Shown: positions 36,801 to 51,800 of the stretch, piece by piece
Position numbering within the stretch: position 1 is the first letter of the stretch
Layout: each line of letters opens with the position of its first letter
DNA from: Owenia fusiformis
Lineage: Eukaryota > Annelida > Polychaeta > Sabellida > Oweniidae
Assembly: GCA_903813345.2 (NCBI GenBank)
Contig: CAIIXF020000005.1
Location: forward strand, 13,269,375-13,333,374
Reading direction: 5' to 3'
DNA length: 64,000 bases
Translations under genes and position numbers: made by a program
Notes under the pieces: model-generated
Told to the model about the DNA's origin: nothing
The model's input: only the letters and a program-made list of their open reading frames with translations
Database searches by the model: none

Positions 36801-39800
36801 TTTAATTTAGAGATCCTCAGGAAGAGAATTTATGCAAAGTTTCGTGTGACTCAATCGAGTTTAAAACTGTCGCATAAGAAAAGGTTGAACTGTAAGTTCT
36901 TCTGGCAATTAAGCAATTATCTCTTGTCACAAAAATTCCATAATTGTGTGTGCATGTTGCCACAAGGCTAAGCAACATATTTAACTAAATTAATTCTTTG
37001 TTTAACTCACAACAAAAATCAATATCACTAAAAAGTAAGTCATACTCAAAACATATTTTTATGAAAAAGATGTCTGATGTTTTCTGGAGTGACAATCCTA
37101 AACCTGCCGAGAAACAGATTGTGATGGTATTCTGTATCTTAAAGTTACAAAATCATAATTTAGGACTAAATCAAATGTTGTTATCAAAAAGGACTGAATT
37201 CCTTTGGCCTAAAATGGCCATATTTCCGTATCCGTATATTCTGTATCTTAAAGTTACAAAATCATAATTAAGGACTAAATCAAATGTTGTTATCAAACAA
37301 AGAACTGAATTCCTTTGGACTAAAATGGCCATATTTCCCATCATAGAGACCAGAATTAACACTTTTTATTGTATTGTCTTCTTAATGAGTAAGGCAATTA
37401 ATTTGATTCAATTTCAGCTCAATTTGTTATTCATCAATATAAAGGGATGTTAACCAGTTGTTTAACTCAACGTTGACAAAAGACAAAGCTATTTACATAA
37501 GAAAAGAAAACCAGCTGACTGAAATTATGTTCAAAGTCATCCCCCATGCCTAAACTCTCTCGATGTAATCAAATAACATGCTTTTCTGTCTATGGAGTCA
37601 AAAGAAATATCCGATTCCTTGGTGTTTCTGTAAAATTAGGAGTGTCAACTGAAAGCCATTGTACTTTATTCCTTGCAAATTTCACCGTTTTCAACTATTT
37701 TTTCAATAAAAAACACAAGCATTATGATATTTTCCCACAGGGTAGGACACTTGAAACACATCTGTGTTAAAGCTGAAGCCTTTTTAAAGTCCTTTACAAA
37801 AAAACTAAGAAAAATATCAACATCCTTGAGTGAATTCTTCGCATGTTAAAAAGATGTGCAAACAAATATGTTTTATATAATCAAGTATATTTCATTAAAA
37901 TATGTAGTACACATGTACATAATACCATATCATTTCAAGATGAAGCAAAATGTTAAGGAGGGGTGTAATGAATGAGTAATGGCTAAAAAAGTGTAGCTCA
38001 GAAAATAAATAATGAATTCATGAAAATAGAGGGAAAATCTGTATTTTGGCCTCACTCCCTTTTTCATTTGGATTCATATTTGGGGAAACCAGTCAGTGTT
38101 TCTTTTCATTGAAATGACCCTGTTTGGCTCATTAGCCATATGTTCTTAGGGGGGTGTACACTGGACTGAATTATGAAAACATGAAAGACAGTAGAAAAGT
38201 GTTTGAAAGTTCACTCATATGGCAGGACACATAGGGAGCACTGTCACTTGCAATACAACATCAAACACATTCTTATATGCTGTTTGCAAAAACATGATCT
38301 GTTAGATTTGTAAACATCCTGGGATTCATCCTCTTGTCAAATCATGCCAATTAGAACAAAAAAATGACACAATTCAGTTAGCGCACACATGATGAAAAGG
38401 TGAATTTTGACAAAATAAGGCAAATGTAAGAGCTGATACCAATGACGTATTTCACCAGTATGGACATCCATAAAATGAATATGTGCAAAGGTTAAGATGA
38501 ATGGCAGTTTTGATTTGTCTGAAATTGTTGATGGATGGATGGTTGGAGGTACAGATGGATGAATAAATCTCCATTCTTTTAAGAGTGAAGTTAAGGGTGG
38601 GGGAAGTGAAGAGAATATTAATGTTTTGCAATGGCGAGGATACCCCATGCAAGGCAGATATCAGTCAATGTTTTTGTTCACTTAAAAAAGGCACACGCTT
38701 TCAAGAATTTCAAGATGTGAAAATAAAGACCTGAGAGTCTAACTTTTTAATGTGTACCCTCTCTAACCATGTACTTAAAGGAACGAAAAAGTACCTAGAA
38801 GGGGTAAGGGATGTTGAGACCTTTTACAAAACACAAGTTTAGTTTAGTTTAACATTCAAAACATACTGTAAGAGAATATCTGTATCTCTTTCTTTATTTT
38901 TTTCAAAACAGATTTTCCCATGTCATCTCAGGCCAGATGAGCACTCTAGTTACCATGGCAACAATATGGTTACCAGAAAGTGGAATTTTAATTGTCTTCT
39001 AGTCTCTCATTAAAAACCACAAGGGCACCTGGACAGAATTTCACCAACCATATTCTGAAAAAAATACTTCAAAGAGATAATCCAGCAATTTTTGCAGTTC
39101 TTACAGAAGAAATCTAGAAAACTATGTATGGTTGCTATGGCATCGGGAAATACTGGTGTGGCTACTTAGGTAACAAACATATGACCTCATCAACTCACAA
39201 GATGCATAATACAGAACATACCATATTAGCAGTTTTGTCTATTTTGTTTTCTTGTTTGGAGGTTGATGTGATATATCTCCCACCGGAGAAATAGCTGTAT
39301 CAGCTTATTAATTCCATAATCCCCAAAGAAGGAATGACCAAATCATCATATATTTGATAGACTCATTTATAAAGACCCCCTAGGTAGATCCTCCTAGACT
39401 ATTACATTTCCAACTCAACAATTAAATAAATTCTTCAATTACTGACTCTGGCAACATTTGTCTTAAAATTGTCATGACTTTTGGCAACACTGTCCCAAAC
39501 TGTTAACACCTACTAGTAGCAAATGACAATCTCAGTGCAAAAACTCATTACAATTCAATTCAATCAATTCAATTTCAAAATAATTTATTTCAGTTTTCAT
39601 TACAAAAATTACAACATTATACAGGCTATGACACCCCAGGGGGTGTATGACTGCCCATAATTAAATTTACAATAAACATGATAAACTGTGAACATTTAAA
39701 GTGGTACATTGGTCAATACAATAATATAATATAAATACAATATACAAATACAATAATATGAGACAATAAAGAAATGAAATAAATGTTTTGGTTACTCTGT

Positions 39801-42800
39801 ACTCAGGAGGTCAATTTTCAAACGAGATATGAGTGAATTTAATGGTTTATTTCTAATATCTTCATTGAGGGAATTCCATATATATGAACCATGGACCTTA
39901 ATAGAATTTTCACCAATTCTGGTTCTATGTTTAGGAATATCTAAGTTATGACCAAATCGAGTTATACGTTGATGTATGTTTTCTCTAGTTTTGAAATAGT
40001 GATCGTATAATTTTGAAGGGAACTGTACAGATTTGCTTATAACTTTTTTCATGAATGAAACAGTTTGGATTGTGTGAATATGAGGAGTAGTTCTTAGCAA
40101 CCAGGTGTTGATGGATGTTTTAGAAATAAGTGAACACAGGTGTTAAAAAACACAATTCCTGTCTGGAGTATAGATTGATGAGCCTACATGTGCTAGCTGA
40201 TTGATATTGTCCATGGATAGAAATCAGAGAATGTGTTTTAAAATTAAAGGGGAAATTAGGGAATTTCAGATGACAAACAGACAGACATGTTATATTGTTA
40301 TATATTATAGATCAAGCCATATTTGGTTGATTAGGACATATGTGTGCCACCTATATATATCTAAAGGGTCTCATCAGTAAATCTTGATACTGATACCAGC
40401 AGATATATCTAAAGCATATATCATGAATCTAGATACTGCTAGAATCAGAAGCAAAATCAGCCTATTGTTTTCTGTAGGAGAATCCAAAAAGCAATATGGC
40501 CCCTCCTCAACATTGCTTTGTTCATTTTTCCTAAGGCAAGGCCATAAAACAAATGTATACCCCATTGTCTCCTGAGGGAGATCCTTCCCAGCTTGGTACA
40601 TCTCCCCATTGATTTCATTCAACAGGTGAACTGTTTTCTCTCTTATAATCAATTGTTATTCATACTTCTATTTCAATCAACAATATTACTAATAATAAAA
40701 AAGAACAAATGAATACCATATTGCATTAGTTAGTTCATATCCATACAAAATACCTAATCTGAAAACACAATGCAGATTCGCTGTTTTTGTATTCAAACGG
40801 TGGCATCATTTTGTCAGAAAACAATCAATTTTCTTGGAAAATATTCAATAATTAATGAAGCAACTTGAAATTATTGCGTTGATTAGTGGGGCCTCTGTTG
40901 AATTTCTGACCAAAACTGCTAATGGACTGTCAAGTTAATTTACATTTATCACCAATTCACTGGATATTCCCATCAGTCCTTTGAGAAAAAAAAAACACAG
41001 AAGTATTGATATAAAGTTACTTGAATCAAATTGATGAAAAAAACGCACAATATTATTATGAATTATGTGATCGAATTTTAAATTTCGGTCAGAATTTCTA
41101 GGTTTATTTAAGAAAAGGTGTGACATAAAATATCCCTCGAGAAAAATGTCACCCACTTATTCATGCAACAGGCAAAATATTTGATTCTGTAGTCTTTTAG
41201 TTCACAGTTAACACTTACCAAATTCTATTATGGATTTAGTCGGCATTTTGTGACAATAACAAAATTCTATTTGGAACACTTACTGACATCAATTATGAAT
41301 ATTGTCGTCACATGGGTAATCTTTATTCCGCCTGTAACGAACATCTATTTTATACTGGACGACACTCACTGGACTAATTACTCACAAAAACTCAACTTTG
41401 GTCCCATGATGGTTATTAACAAGATGATAAAGATCGTGCAATGCTTTCAAGATTTCAGCGCTGATTCTTCATGATTTTCATCTTGGTATATGGGGGAATG
41501 TGTCATATCTCAGTGGACCTATCTTATGAGGGCGATGACATAAATAGCGAAAATACCGATACTTCACAGACGTTATGGTCGATTATTAACCACTTTTTGA
41601 GTCAGTTCCTTTGAATATACTTAACCCCTTGCCATCATTTCTTGGTGGACACCAAAACTACTTCTAATAAAAAGAGAGTCTTTGAGGAATTTCTCACAAT
41701 TTCTAGAGAGCATATTTTCAGAGGAGTGAGCGTTCAAGAATTTTCATCCAATGAAAATTGTATTTTCGCTCAATTCCATAGAAACCATATTTCAAATCTA
41801 GTAAGAGCAATGGTTTTGTTCTTGACAATTTTATCCGTGCATTTAATATTTCTATCTGCTCATGCCTGTTTTACTCAATTTCTCTCTAAAATTTGAATAA
41901 ACTATCTGATTTTCTTGCATTACTATACAATTTGTAATGTTCACTACATGTCCGTTTACTTCATTCCTTGCTAATTCCACTCTTTTTCACTCTATTTTGC
42001 ATTTCAAAACATGACTATCATGGCATTTTACACATGGGTGCAATCAGAGCTAAGGCAATTTCCAACATTAATCTTATCCCATGATCTTTATCTCTTAGAT
42101 TATAGTTAATAAAAATAATGAGAAGAGAAGATTAATACATTTCTGTCAAGAGAGAAAGTATAATATGGGTTCAGTTTTGAAATGCAAAATATGGGAAGAA
42201 ATACATGAAGCGATACATATATATAACATATATCTGGTATATAACAGATACATACATGAAGCGATACATATATAACAAATACATAAACTATTTTCAGATA
42301 CACCAGGACATTGATTTGCATCACAGTCTAGTCTATATTTTTTTCATCTAGCTGGAAGCCCTTTTGAGAACCCCCCCCCCCCCCCAACTACAGCTCCCCA
42401 CAATATAATCTGTTAGTGAAGTAAATAAGGGGGTCTACGGAGTCTTGAGGCAAGACTATATTTTTCGTCTCAACTAACAGAGACACCATGCAAGCTAGAA
42501 TACAAGAAGCAAACTATAACCATGGTAACAATGTTAATCTACAGCTCCTCAGTAACTACACATTGATGAGAACAGATCAAACGTTATAACTACCACTGCA
42601 AATCTGTTGTTAATTACCATAGCTACAAAAAACTCATTTGAATGTGTTTTAGTCATTTTTGGAAAGATGCTGCCGCCAATGTAATGTATCTACCATTGAA
42701 GTTCAATAACATTGCTCTCACTCGTTAAAATGTAACTTAACTCCCAGTGGGTGTAGTCACAGGAGGGAGGCACAGGAGGTATTCTGGTACCATCTACATG

Positions 42801-45800
42801 TAAAATGAACAATGGAATATCCATCTACATGTAGATGAACATATAAGTGTTGCAGAAAGCCATGTAGTAAACTACCAATAGAAAGCTGAATGAGCCTTGC
42901 TACCAAGAGAAAACAAACACATAAGAAACCTATAAATATGAAATGAAACATTCCAATTCATCACATTCTCGCTCTCCATATAACACTTGCTATTTTCCAG
43001 AAATAAAAGAGGCTGTAAACCCCACAATGTAGCTTTCATCCCATAGTGCCTTTGTCAAAACCAATCAGAAAACACAATTATGCAATGCACTGTGGGCCAG
43101 ATCAGAATACATTGTATGGAATTCAAGAAAACATCAAAGATATTGATAACTTCTTTTAGGGGAGCTTCCTAGGGGGCTGGTATACTTGGCTTTATGTGAC
43201 AGACCGTGACGAGATGTGGCAGGAAGTCACATGGGATGTAACAGGATGTCACTAAATGGTTGGCAAGTGTGGTAAATAAAATTACGTTGCCACCTCTATC
43301 AACGTAATTCTCGCAAATCCATTTCAATTCCCAATGATTGTTTTTCAAAATTGGTTCCCGAAATTTCACGTAATGTTACGACTCCCATTGAGACTTTAAA
43401 ATGTCAATTGAAAAAGAGGCTGTAATGATCACGTTCGTGTTTTCTCTTAAACTGTACTTCATTGAAGTTGGGTCCCATTTTATAAGAAGTCATCTGGCTG
43501 ACCAAGGTTTCCAAGGTCAGGCGACTTTTGGTTGTACTGCCAGATAATTTCAGGCTAATTCTGCCTGACCTTTTTAAACCATACCCTCTACAGGTGTTAG
43601 ATTGTTTATAAAGATTTCAAAATCTCCCATGACTGCAATTATATTTCAAATAATCAACAGACAATCATTTAATAGGTTGTCAGAAATAATTACAATACAG
43701 TTGCTCAAAAGATTCCCAGAGACAAACATTTTGCTTATCATTTATCCAAATCTTAATGACATTTCCAGGATTTTGAGCACTTCGTATCTGATATATTTCA
43801 ATTTTGACATAATTCAGCCCTATTTTAGCCTAATATGGCTATCATTATGGGATTGGAATTGTAAATTCATCTACAAGTTGCCACATTGATAGCTCATATG
43901 TCAATGAGGGGACAGTTCACCTGTCATATGAGAATTAATGAGGAGTATTCCAAATGCAACAACAAATGGTTCTAAGGCTGTACCAAGAGATCCAAATGTT
44001 TAATGTACTATTCCAAAAGCCTATATTCTGCAAAAAATCAGCGTGGTAAGCCACACCCTCTCCATCTCTATCCTTCTGGATATCTGCGATGCAACAGAGA
44101 GAGATGCTATGAGTATGAGAATGCAAAAAATACTGCACCAAATGATGCACCAACCTATGCACAAAATGATTTCAATGCTGCTCAAAATCAGGACAATGAA
44201 GACATCTTTTTATAAACTGAGTACAAAGCAGTCTCTTAACACCAAATTTATGAAATGAAACAGAATTTTCCTCCTCTAATTAAGAGAACCCAAAATGTGC
44301 AAAGATTACAGGGATAACTGAACTGATGATCACACGGGGTCAGGATGCCCTCCTTTAAATAGTAAGCTCTATATCTGTAAACAGCCTTCAAGCGCACAGA
44401 TGACAACAAACATCAAAACCTATCATGATGTAGGTCACAATGACACTCTCAAAAAACACGAACCTTAAAAAGCTTGAAACCGATACAATGACATCTCAAA
44501 TTCAAACGAGAAAGAATGCATCTTATGATTTAGAATGAATGGCGGCTTCAATTATTTGTAAACAGAGATGAGTAAACCACTATACACCCATTGTGGGATC
44601 CACAGCCTTTACTATCCTTTTGGAATAGTTCAGACTGTGGGATACCGACTGTAATAAATGTTTCCTTTAACCCTAAAATGTACGGACCAATCAAATTATT
44701 TACAGAGTTCTATTGACCATGAGTATCATGGGAAGGCATTACCTGCAGTTGCATGATTACATAAGCAGACAAAGCCTAATGAGTGTGACCAAACACAATG
44801 CCCTCCCAAATAATCCAAATGTTGACATTTGCATGATAATTATTGTTTAAAATTATAAATTGGAAAACAATAAGAAAAAAGAAGTATGTCAACATTATCA
44901 TAGTTATTAATTTTCAATATAAAAACAAGAACCATCAAGATAAATAAAAGTTTTCCACATAATGAATTCATTGAATTAAAGTTTACAAAGGGGAAAACAG
45001 GACGGTGCATTCTTAGGTACTAATTTATTCCTCCATATACACTGATTTACTTGGAGAATGCACTGGCTAGGAACATGTTCTGCCTCATGATATATCAGAG
45101 TCTCTCAAAAACGTTAGGTAAAGAGGGACTCTGATAAATCAGAATGCTATACACCATCGAAGAAAATGTCACTAACGGCCCATTTCAACATACAGAATAC
45201 ATCCGTTATATCAAAATCTGTAAATATTAATAAACAGTCATGTTAAATACATCATTCTTTGAATACATAAATGCAAAAAAGCAAGAATTCCACGCAAATT
45301 TTAAAGAGAAATGAGAGGAATCGGCATGTTCCGATTGTAAACTAAAGCATGCTAGAAGCACAGATGCAAAAACAGGTGTGGGGTTAAAGTCACCTATAAA
45401 TAAAAAAACAAACTTGTCTTAAAACATAAAACATAGCAAAAATGAAGTAAAGACTTTTGGATGTTACTTGATGAGGGCTTACTGATTAGATATATATCAA
45501 ACAGAAATATAAGGAAATCTGTATCTGTTAAATCATCAAACAAACACATAATTGTAGAGAGGGTGAAAATTTGTTGAAGGGTAGGGAAAGAACATACCTG
45601 TAACGAGCCTCATATGTGGCCAGGTATACACACACATACTACCTCACACAACCGAACCTGCTCCTGCCATTTTATTCTAACCATTATGAAACTCATCATC
45701 TATTTCCTTACTAGAGACATATTTTCTATCTTTGCCTCAGATTATTGAATTGAGAACTTATCACTATCATTCAGCATCATGTAACATCACTTGTGAAAGA

Positions 45801-48800
45801 TGCACAGGTATTCATCTAAATAGAATGACAATATGTCACCACTTTTTGGTGGTGACATAAAAATGAAATCTGTGTATAGTAGTCTAACCTAATTCCCTCT
45901 AAGACTCGACAGTCTGATTCCCAGCCTCAAAACATTGTAGACATATGGGTATTCTCGGAACAAAGGGAGGATAGATAGAATCATATTCGAAACATGTCTA
46001 TATATGAGGCATCTTACCAAACAACATAGAAATGATTAAACAAACAAACAAGCAAGCTATAACATTGAAATCAACGTCTGGCATTGTCGTTATATTCTGA
46101 CCTCCTTGAGATTTCATTTCCTGCTAGATCCAAGACCTCACATGTATGAAAATAATATTAAAATGTAATCAACATTCCCAGTCTCGCAAAAACACCACTT
46201 CTGGCTCCAGAAGAACAATTCTCCATCAGCGCAAAGGTCCGACCTCATAATATAATACAAACCATACAAGAGAACCTCCTTTAAGTTCAAGTAGCTGGGG
46301 GTATATGTTGGGATGTTTAATTGTATTTAGGTGAAACACTTTGGATGCGAACATGCCGAAACTCATTGCATCTTACATGCTGCAACCCTGGAAGTCAAGT
46401 GAAGGGAACAGGTTTTTTGTGATGCTTAAACCCTGTAGACTTAATTAAGACTATAAGACGCATAAAGGGAAACCTTTGTACATTCCTTTATCATTAAGGC
46501 TGAATGGGGGCATGCTCTCATACAAACATGTAGTGTATCTCATTGTGTTACAGTCTTCAAAATGATATCACATATTCTCCCAAATGATAAGATATGATGT
46601 GATATGATATTATATGGTCTTCAATTTTACCAAACCAAAGTAATACTATTGCATTGATTCTTTGGTCAAGTCCATTTCTTGCCCAAATGATACTTCCATG
46701 AAAGGCTGGCTATTAAGCAGAAAATGCCATCAAACAGAAAATACAAAACATGATACAATAATTACAATAACCAGGACATGCAATGATTTCATTTCCTCTG
46801 AAACAATAGTTAAGAGATCCTGATGGATTCTAACATCAAATAAAGCCAATTTGTTGCTATATCCTCATGTGAAGCATCTTTTTTATACTAATTATTTGCA
46901 AATAAAGCTAACTTGACGTCACATATTTCCTTCCATTAGGAATCGATCTTTGAATATCACTTACTTTGAGATTTAATGTAAAAATATCGCTTACTTTTGA
47001 AGGGGTAATGACTTATCTTTGTATTTCTTCTCAAATAAAGCTTAAAGGATATGTATCTGATCTTTATATTAGATATATATGAAGTATCGCTTGGATAGGA
47101 TCTGATCTTCTTATTTGATGATCTTAACGTATCAGTTAAAGCAGTTAGATCTGATCCTTATATCTAATCTAAAAAGGGATATTTTCAAATTACATGAACA
47201 GTGTATAAGGTATCTCATAAAATTGCAAAATGTATGTATACCAGTTCCAGTTCAATTATGAACAGTTTGGGAGATATCCATGAAACGATTAGTCTGATTT
47301 GTTCACTTGATTTAAGTGCTTTTAGTTTCCTTTTGCATAGTTATAATGAAGTACACATTATGTTACTAATAGATTTTCAATGTGATCAATCATGATTTTT
47401 TGATTCGGTTTTTTGCATGGAGCAGTGGGGGGGGGGGGGGGGGGGTACAACAGTCAGAGTTTGATGTATATCAAATCCATCAAAACTAGACTTAAACTCT
47501 CTCATGGCCTTTCTAGATAGAAGCTTAAAGAAGGTCATGATTTATCATTGGATATGTCTTCTACAGTCTTTGACATCATAGAGTGACTGATATATCATTA
47601 TTTATTATTATTGCAAGGTCTATCATTAGGACATAAAGATTTACATGGTCTCTCTGACCTGAATTTCAGTAGAGGCTAGTGAAAAATAGTCTATGGACTA
47701 TAACACAGAAGCCCCAGGTAAAAAAAATAACGAATTCAGGAGTACGATTTATTTTGCAATCCTGCTGTAAATTATTTTAGCCTTATTAGCTTGAGCCATA
47801 TAAGTCGTGTGATATTTCTCGTTTATTTAAGAAAATCATGAAAAATGGCCATATTTTGACCAATTGTGGTCTGAATTGTGAAAATGAAAAGTTTTCAACC
47901 GCTTGAGAAAAAATCCTGTAGAGATCACTGAATAGATTTGAAGAAGAAATTTTTTTTTTCATTTTTCATGACTTCTGCATTTTAATATTCCATCTTGTTT
48001 ATTTTTAATTTTGTGAAAATAAGACCACTTATACAATAACTTCCTTCTTCAGGCGTTACAGATTACAAGTCGAGAGTTGAGTCACTAGAATGATCTATTG
48101 TCTATGGATGACCCATGCATGTTATATCCGATATGCCAACAATTATATTTGACATCGTGGACATCACAATGCAAAGTTAATTACGGACCCCTATCTCCCT
48201 AATCAATTAAGACTACAATGCTTTTAATAACATCAGGCGAAGTGTAAGCCTCTTAGACATTGGAAATTAATTCTGAAAATATCAGTAATTGATAACATTG
48301 TGTTTTTACAAGTGCCAGACAATAAAAAGACTACTGTAATCTCTGTTAGATTAGACACACATTGTGCTCTATGAATGGTAAATGGAAAATAAAACAGAAA
48401 AACAAAGGAGTCACTTAAATGGATGGTGAGCATTTGTAAAACTCTTCACAATGGGAGGTGAGAAAAATTAATTTTTGATTTGTTCACAGTCCAAGAATCA
48501 AAGAGATATATTTGTTAGCCTAGTTCTAATTTCCTTCCACATCAATGGTTAATGGGCCGAAGTGAGTTATGTCACAATATAGAGCAACATCTGCCAAAGA
48601 AATGAATCTGTCTGCAGTTAGTTTTGCTACTACCATATTTTAGAGACAGCTTTGAGCCTATATTTTAAGGGCCACGCAGTATTTTGATCTGCAATATTGG
48701 ATCTAGGTTTGCTTGTGACTTAAATCTGTAAATAGGTGAGAGCTATTTAACAAAAATATCAAAGAGACCACAAAATATTATCTATTTGAGAGAATAGGCC

Positions 48801-51800
48801 ATATGATCAACATTTTTCTTCATTCCGCTCTCTATTTTCAACATTTCCTCTTCTACCTTGTTCTTGATGTTGGCTGGACTCTCACATTTGGAGGCTCGAT
48901 GCCACCTCCTGTCATTTACCTAATCTTACCCCCTGCACCCTCAATTTCATTCTCTTTATTTCATTGCATTGTATTTCACATCACATGTATTTCACATAAC
49001 CATAATTTCGCCAAATCTCCAAGCTTACTATAATATGGCCACGGGACTGCAGTCTTTCTACTTGGATTCACTAAATTGAGTCTTTTCATTGAGGAATTAA
49101 AGCTGTTTGTAGAAAGATGCTTTTAAATAAAATCTCATTTGGAAATAAAATCATTGTCATAGTATTTTTTAGGACAGGACATGGATAGAGTATAAGTGAT
49201 GAATATAGAATGCTTGAAATACCAAAATGTATTCTAGTTGAAACCATTTTTCAACCAATTTCTGGAGATGAAATTGACCATTTGTGGCACTACAAGGGAA
49301 AGACAATTGGATCTGGACACTATGGGCCATACTATGCTACTTATATTCTCATCTTGCCTCTTAAGTCGCGTTGACTCATTCATTAGACTTTGTGATGCAG
49401 CGCACTCATCCCCAGGGGTGTGTTTATAGCTTTACACATATCAGTAAAATATCCTAGTGGTCATATTTTGAAATATCAAATAAATTATCAAAGAATGAAA
49501 TCGGCAATGAAGGAAATAAACAACCATGTTGACAGAACTCTAAATTGTATAAATATGCAAGAAAATCAGGCACTTCTTTCAAATTTTAAAGAGAAAAGGC
49601 ATGAAATACACCGAGCAGACGGATATTTTGAATAAGAGTGGGATGCACATGGTGTATGTAAAACCAATCTGTGGATTCCGACATATTAGCTATGATGATT
49701 ACAATAGGGAGACAATCAGACGTTTAATCTTTGTGTGACAATCTGCATCATGGTGATAAATTACTTTCGAAGAACACGGGAGAATGCAAAAACCAACCAA
49801 GAGTCAAATTGCCATGCATTCAATAATGTTAACAAGTTTTTGTCTGGGATATTCACATTCAAGTATTCATAAGAGACTATAATGATAGGATGTCAGATTG
49901 GCCAAATTATTGTTTTCTTGACATATCTGGTTCAAGTTCTGCAGATAGTCTGATGGTAAATATTTTTTCCCAATTTGATGGCGTGCAAAAAATGATTCAC
50001 TAAAATAATTACAGATTTTTTCTCCCAGTGATGTTTTGGTTAAAATAAAATGAACTGAACCCTAAGATCAGTGTAATGACCCCAATTTCCCATCTACTTC
50101 CAGCCTGCTTATTCTAAAAAAGGAAACTTATCAAGCAACCCCTTTGCTCCTTTAAATCCAATCACAAAATCCTTGAAAGAAGATTGTCAATATCATGGGA
50201 TATATGGTGCACCTCCATTGTATCTTAGGAACCAATTTTCTTATAACTCTAAGTTTGGCAGCTTAGTCTGATGAAATTGAATTTGGATGCCAGTAAATAA
50301 AGAGTATCCATTGTCTCAAGGCAGTTTTCCTAATAGAAATTAAATATTTAATGGCAAAATGTCACCCCTAGGAAATTAGTTCCTCAGAGGGATGTTATGT
50401 TTTCAGGCACATAAATGTCAATAGATGAGAAAGTGTTACATCTTTTAATATGTCAGAGAATTTTGAGATTGATTTTTATTAACAAATTGAGAGTGAAAGA
50501 AGGAGTATATATACCTTATATCCATGAGTCATTAAATGACATATTGAAAAATATCTGAGATTGGATTTATCGCATGATTACAACTGAATTGTTATGTTTT
50601 GATTTATTTTATTGATATCATACACATATGCATCTAACAAATGATGGTGAGAAAATATCACATAAAAAAACCACCACATACAAATGTTTGGGGCACATTT
50701 GAACCACCACATACAAATGTTTGGTGCATATATGAACCACCACATACAAATGTTTGGTGCACATTTGAACCACCACATACAAATTGTTTGTGAACATTTG
50801 AACCACCACATACAAATGTTTGATGCACAATCGTGTAAGTTAACCGCCTTATTTCCAAGCTGCAAGCTAAATCTATAAGATTGATTGATGAAGAATTGCA
50901 AAATCCTCCTTTTAAAAAACCACAATTCATGATTAAAGGCTCCCAAATAATCTGTTATTGGATAACCAAGAAAGGTTTGAAGATATTGCTTGGCACAATC
51001 AAATAATCTTAATATGCACTGTAAGTAGAATTTTACTGCTATCCTCTGGGTGTAAGGACAAGTATAAAGTACAGTAAAACTGTATAGGTGGAACACCACT
51101 GGTCTAGTATGGCTTAAAGTGTTCAACTTATGAGGTGTTCCACTCAAGGTTCAGTTAACATTAAGTCTATCAGTAATAACAGGATTGAAAGTGTTCCATA
51201 TGACAGGTTTTACTGTATGAAGTAATCTCGCTCTATATGTCACTACCTAAAGTTAATGGGTGATAGGACTGAATGATTTTCTACTTACAAACGTGTTCCA
51301 CATACAGGGGTGTTCCATTTGAAAGGTTTTACTGTATGTACTACATGGGATCACACCTTTGAGAAAAGTTAATGATGTACCTTTAATAATGGCCTCTGTA
51401 GAATTACCATCATGGTATAATCACCGGATCTTTAACTTTGTAATAGTTTGACCTTTCATGGCAATTTAATAAAATATGGTAAACTTAAAACTACATAAAA
51501 ACATTCCTGAATCCTCAATTTTTCTCACAATTTTAGATAAAACGAAAGACTGGAAGTATCTTTTGAAGGCTTCACTGATTAATGTCCAAGAATCGACAAT
51601 TATGACGATAATGTAGACAAATGATTCAGAAAATTCAATAATGAAAGTAAACTATTTGTCATAATTCATTCCGTTTTCTCCTGTAAATATGTAATTTGGA
51701 AAGATATCAAAAGAAATAATTGTACTGAATTCGTAATAATATCAATTGTAGTCTCAGACAATGAAGAATAACAAAGAAGAACTTCTCGGGTTTTGAATTT

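Larger units (their letters stand above)
42024..49439. other. Large intron, 7.4 kb with no supported gene
   Basis: Contains a short direct repeat of ACATGAAGCGATACATATAT at about 42203 and 42253. Homopolymers: 15 C at 42371-42385 and 19 G at 47427-47445. An isolated CAATATGTCACCACTTTTTG hairpin end lies at 45828-45860. An inverted CAGAGTCTCTC/GAGGGACTCTG pair lies at 45087-45137. Scattered short open frames show no homology that I recognise. Confidence 0.5.

Noticed and set aside
39792-40125. Independent host gene on the minus strand
   Set aside because: The protein tail matches LINE reverse transcriptase C-termini and is followed by a LINE-type microsatellite tail, so it is a dead retrotransposon fragment.
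50578-51147. 189-residue minus frame as a gene
   Set aside because: Half is a MITE end plus unique intron and half is a 33-bp minisatellite; no recognised domain or splice support.
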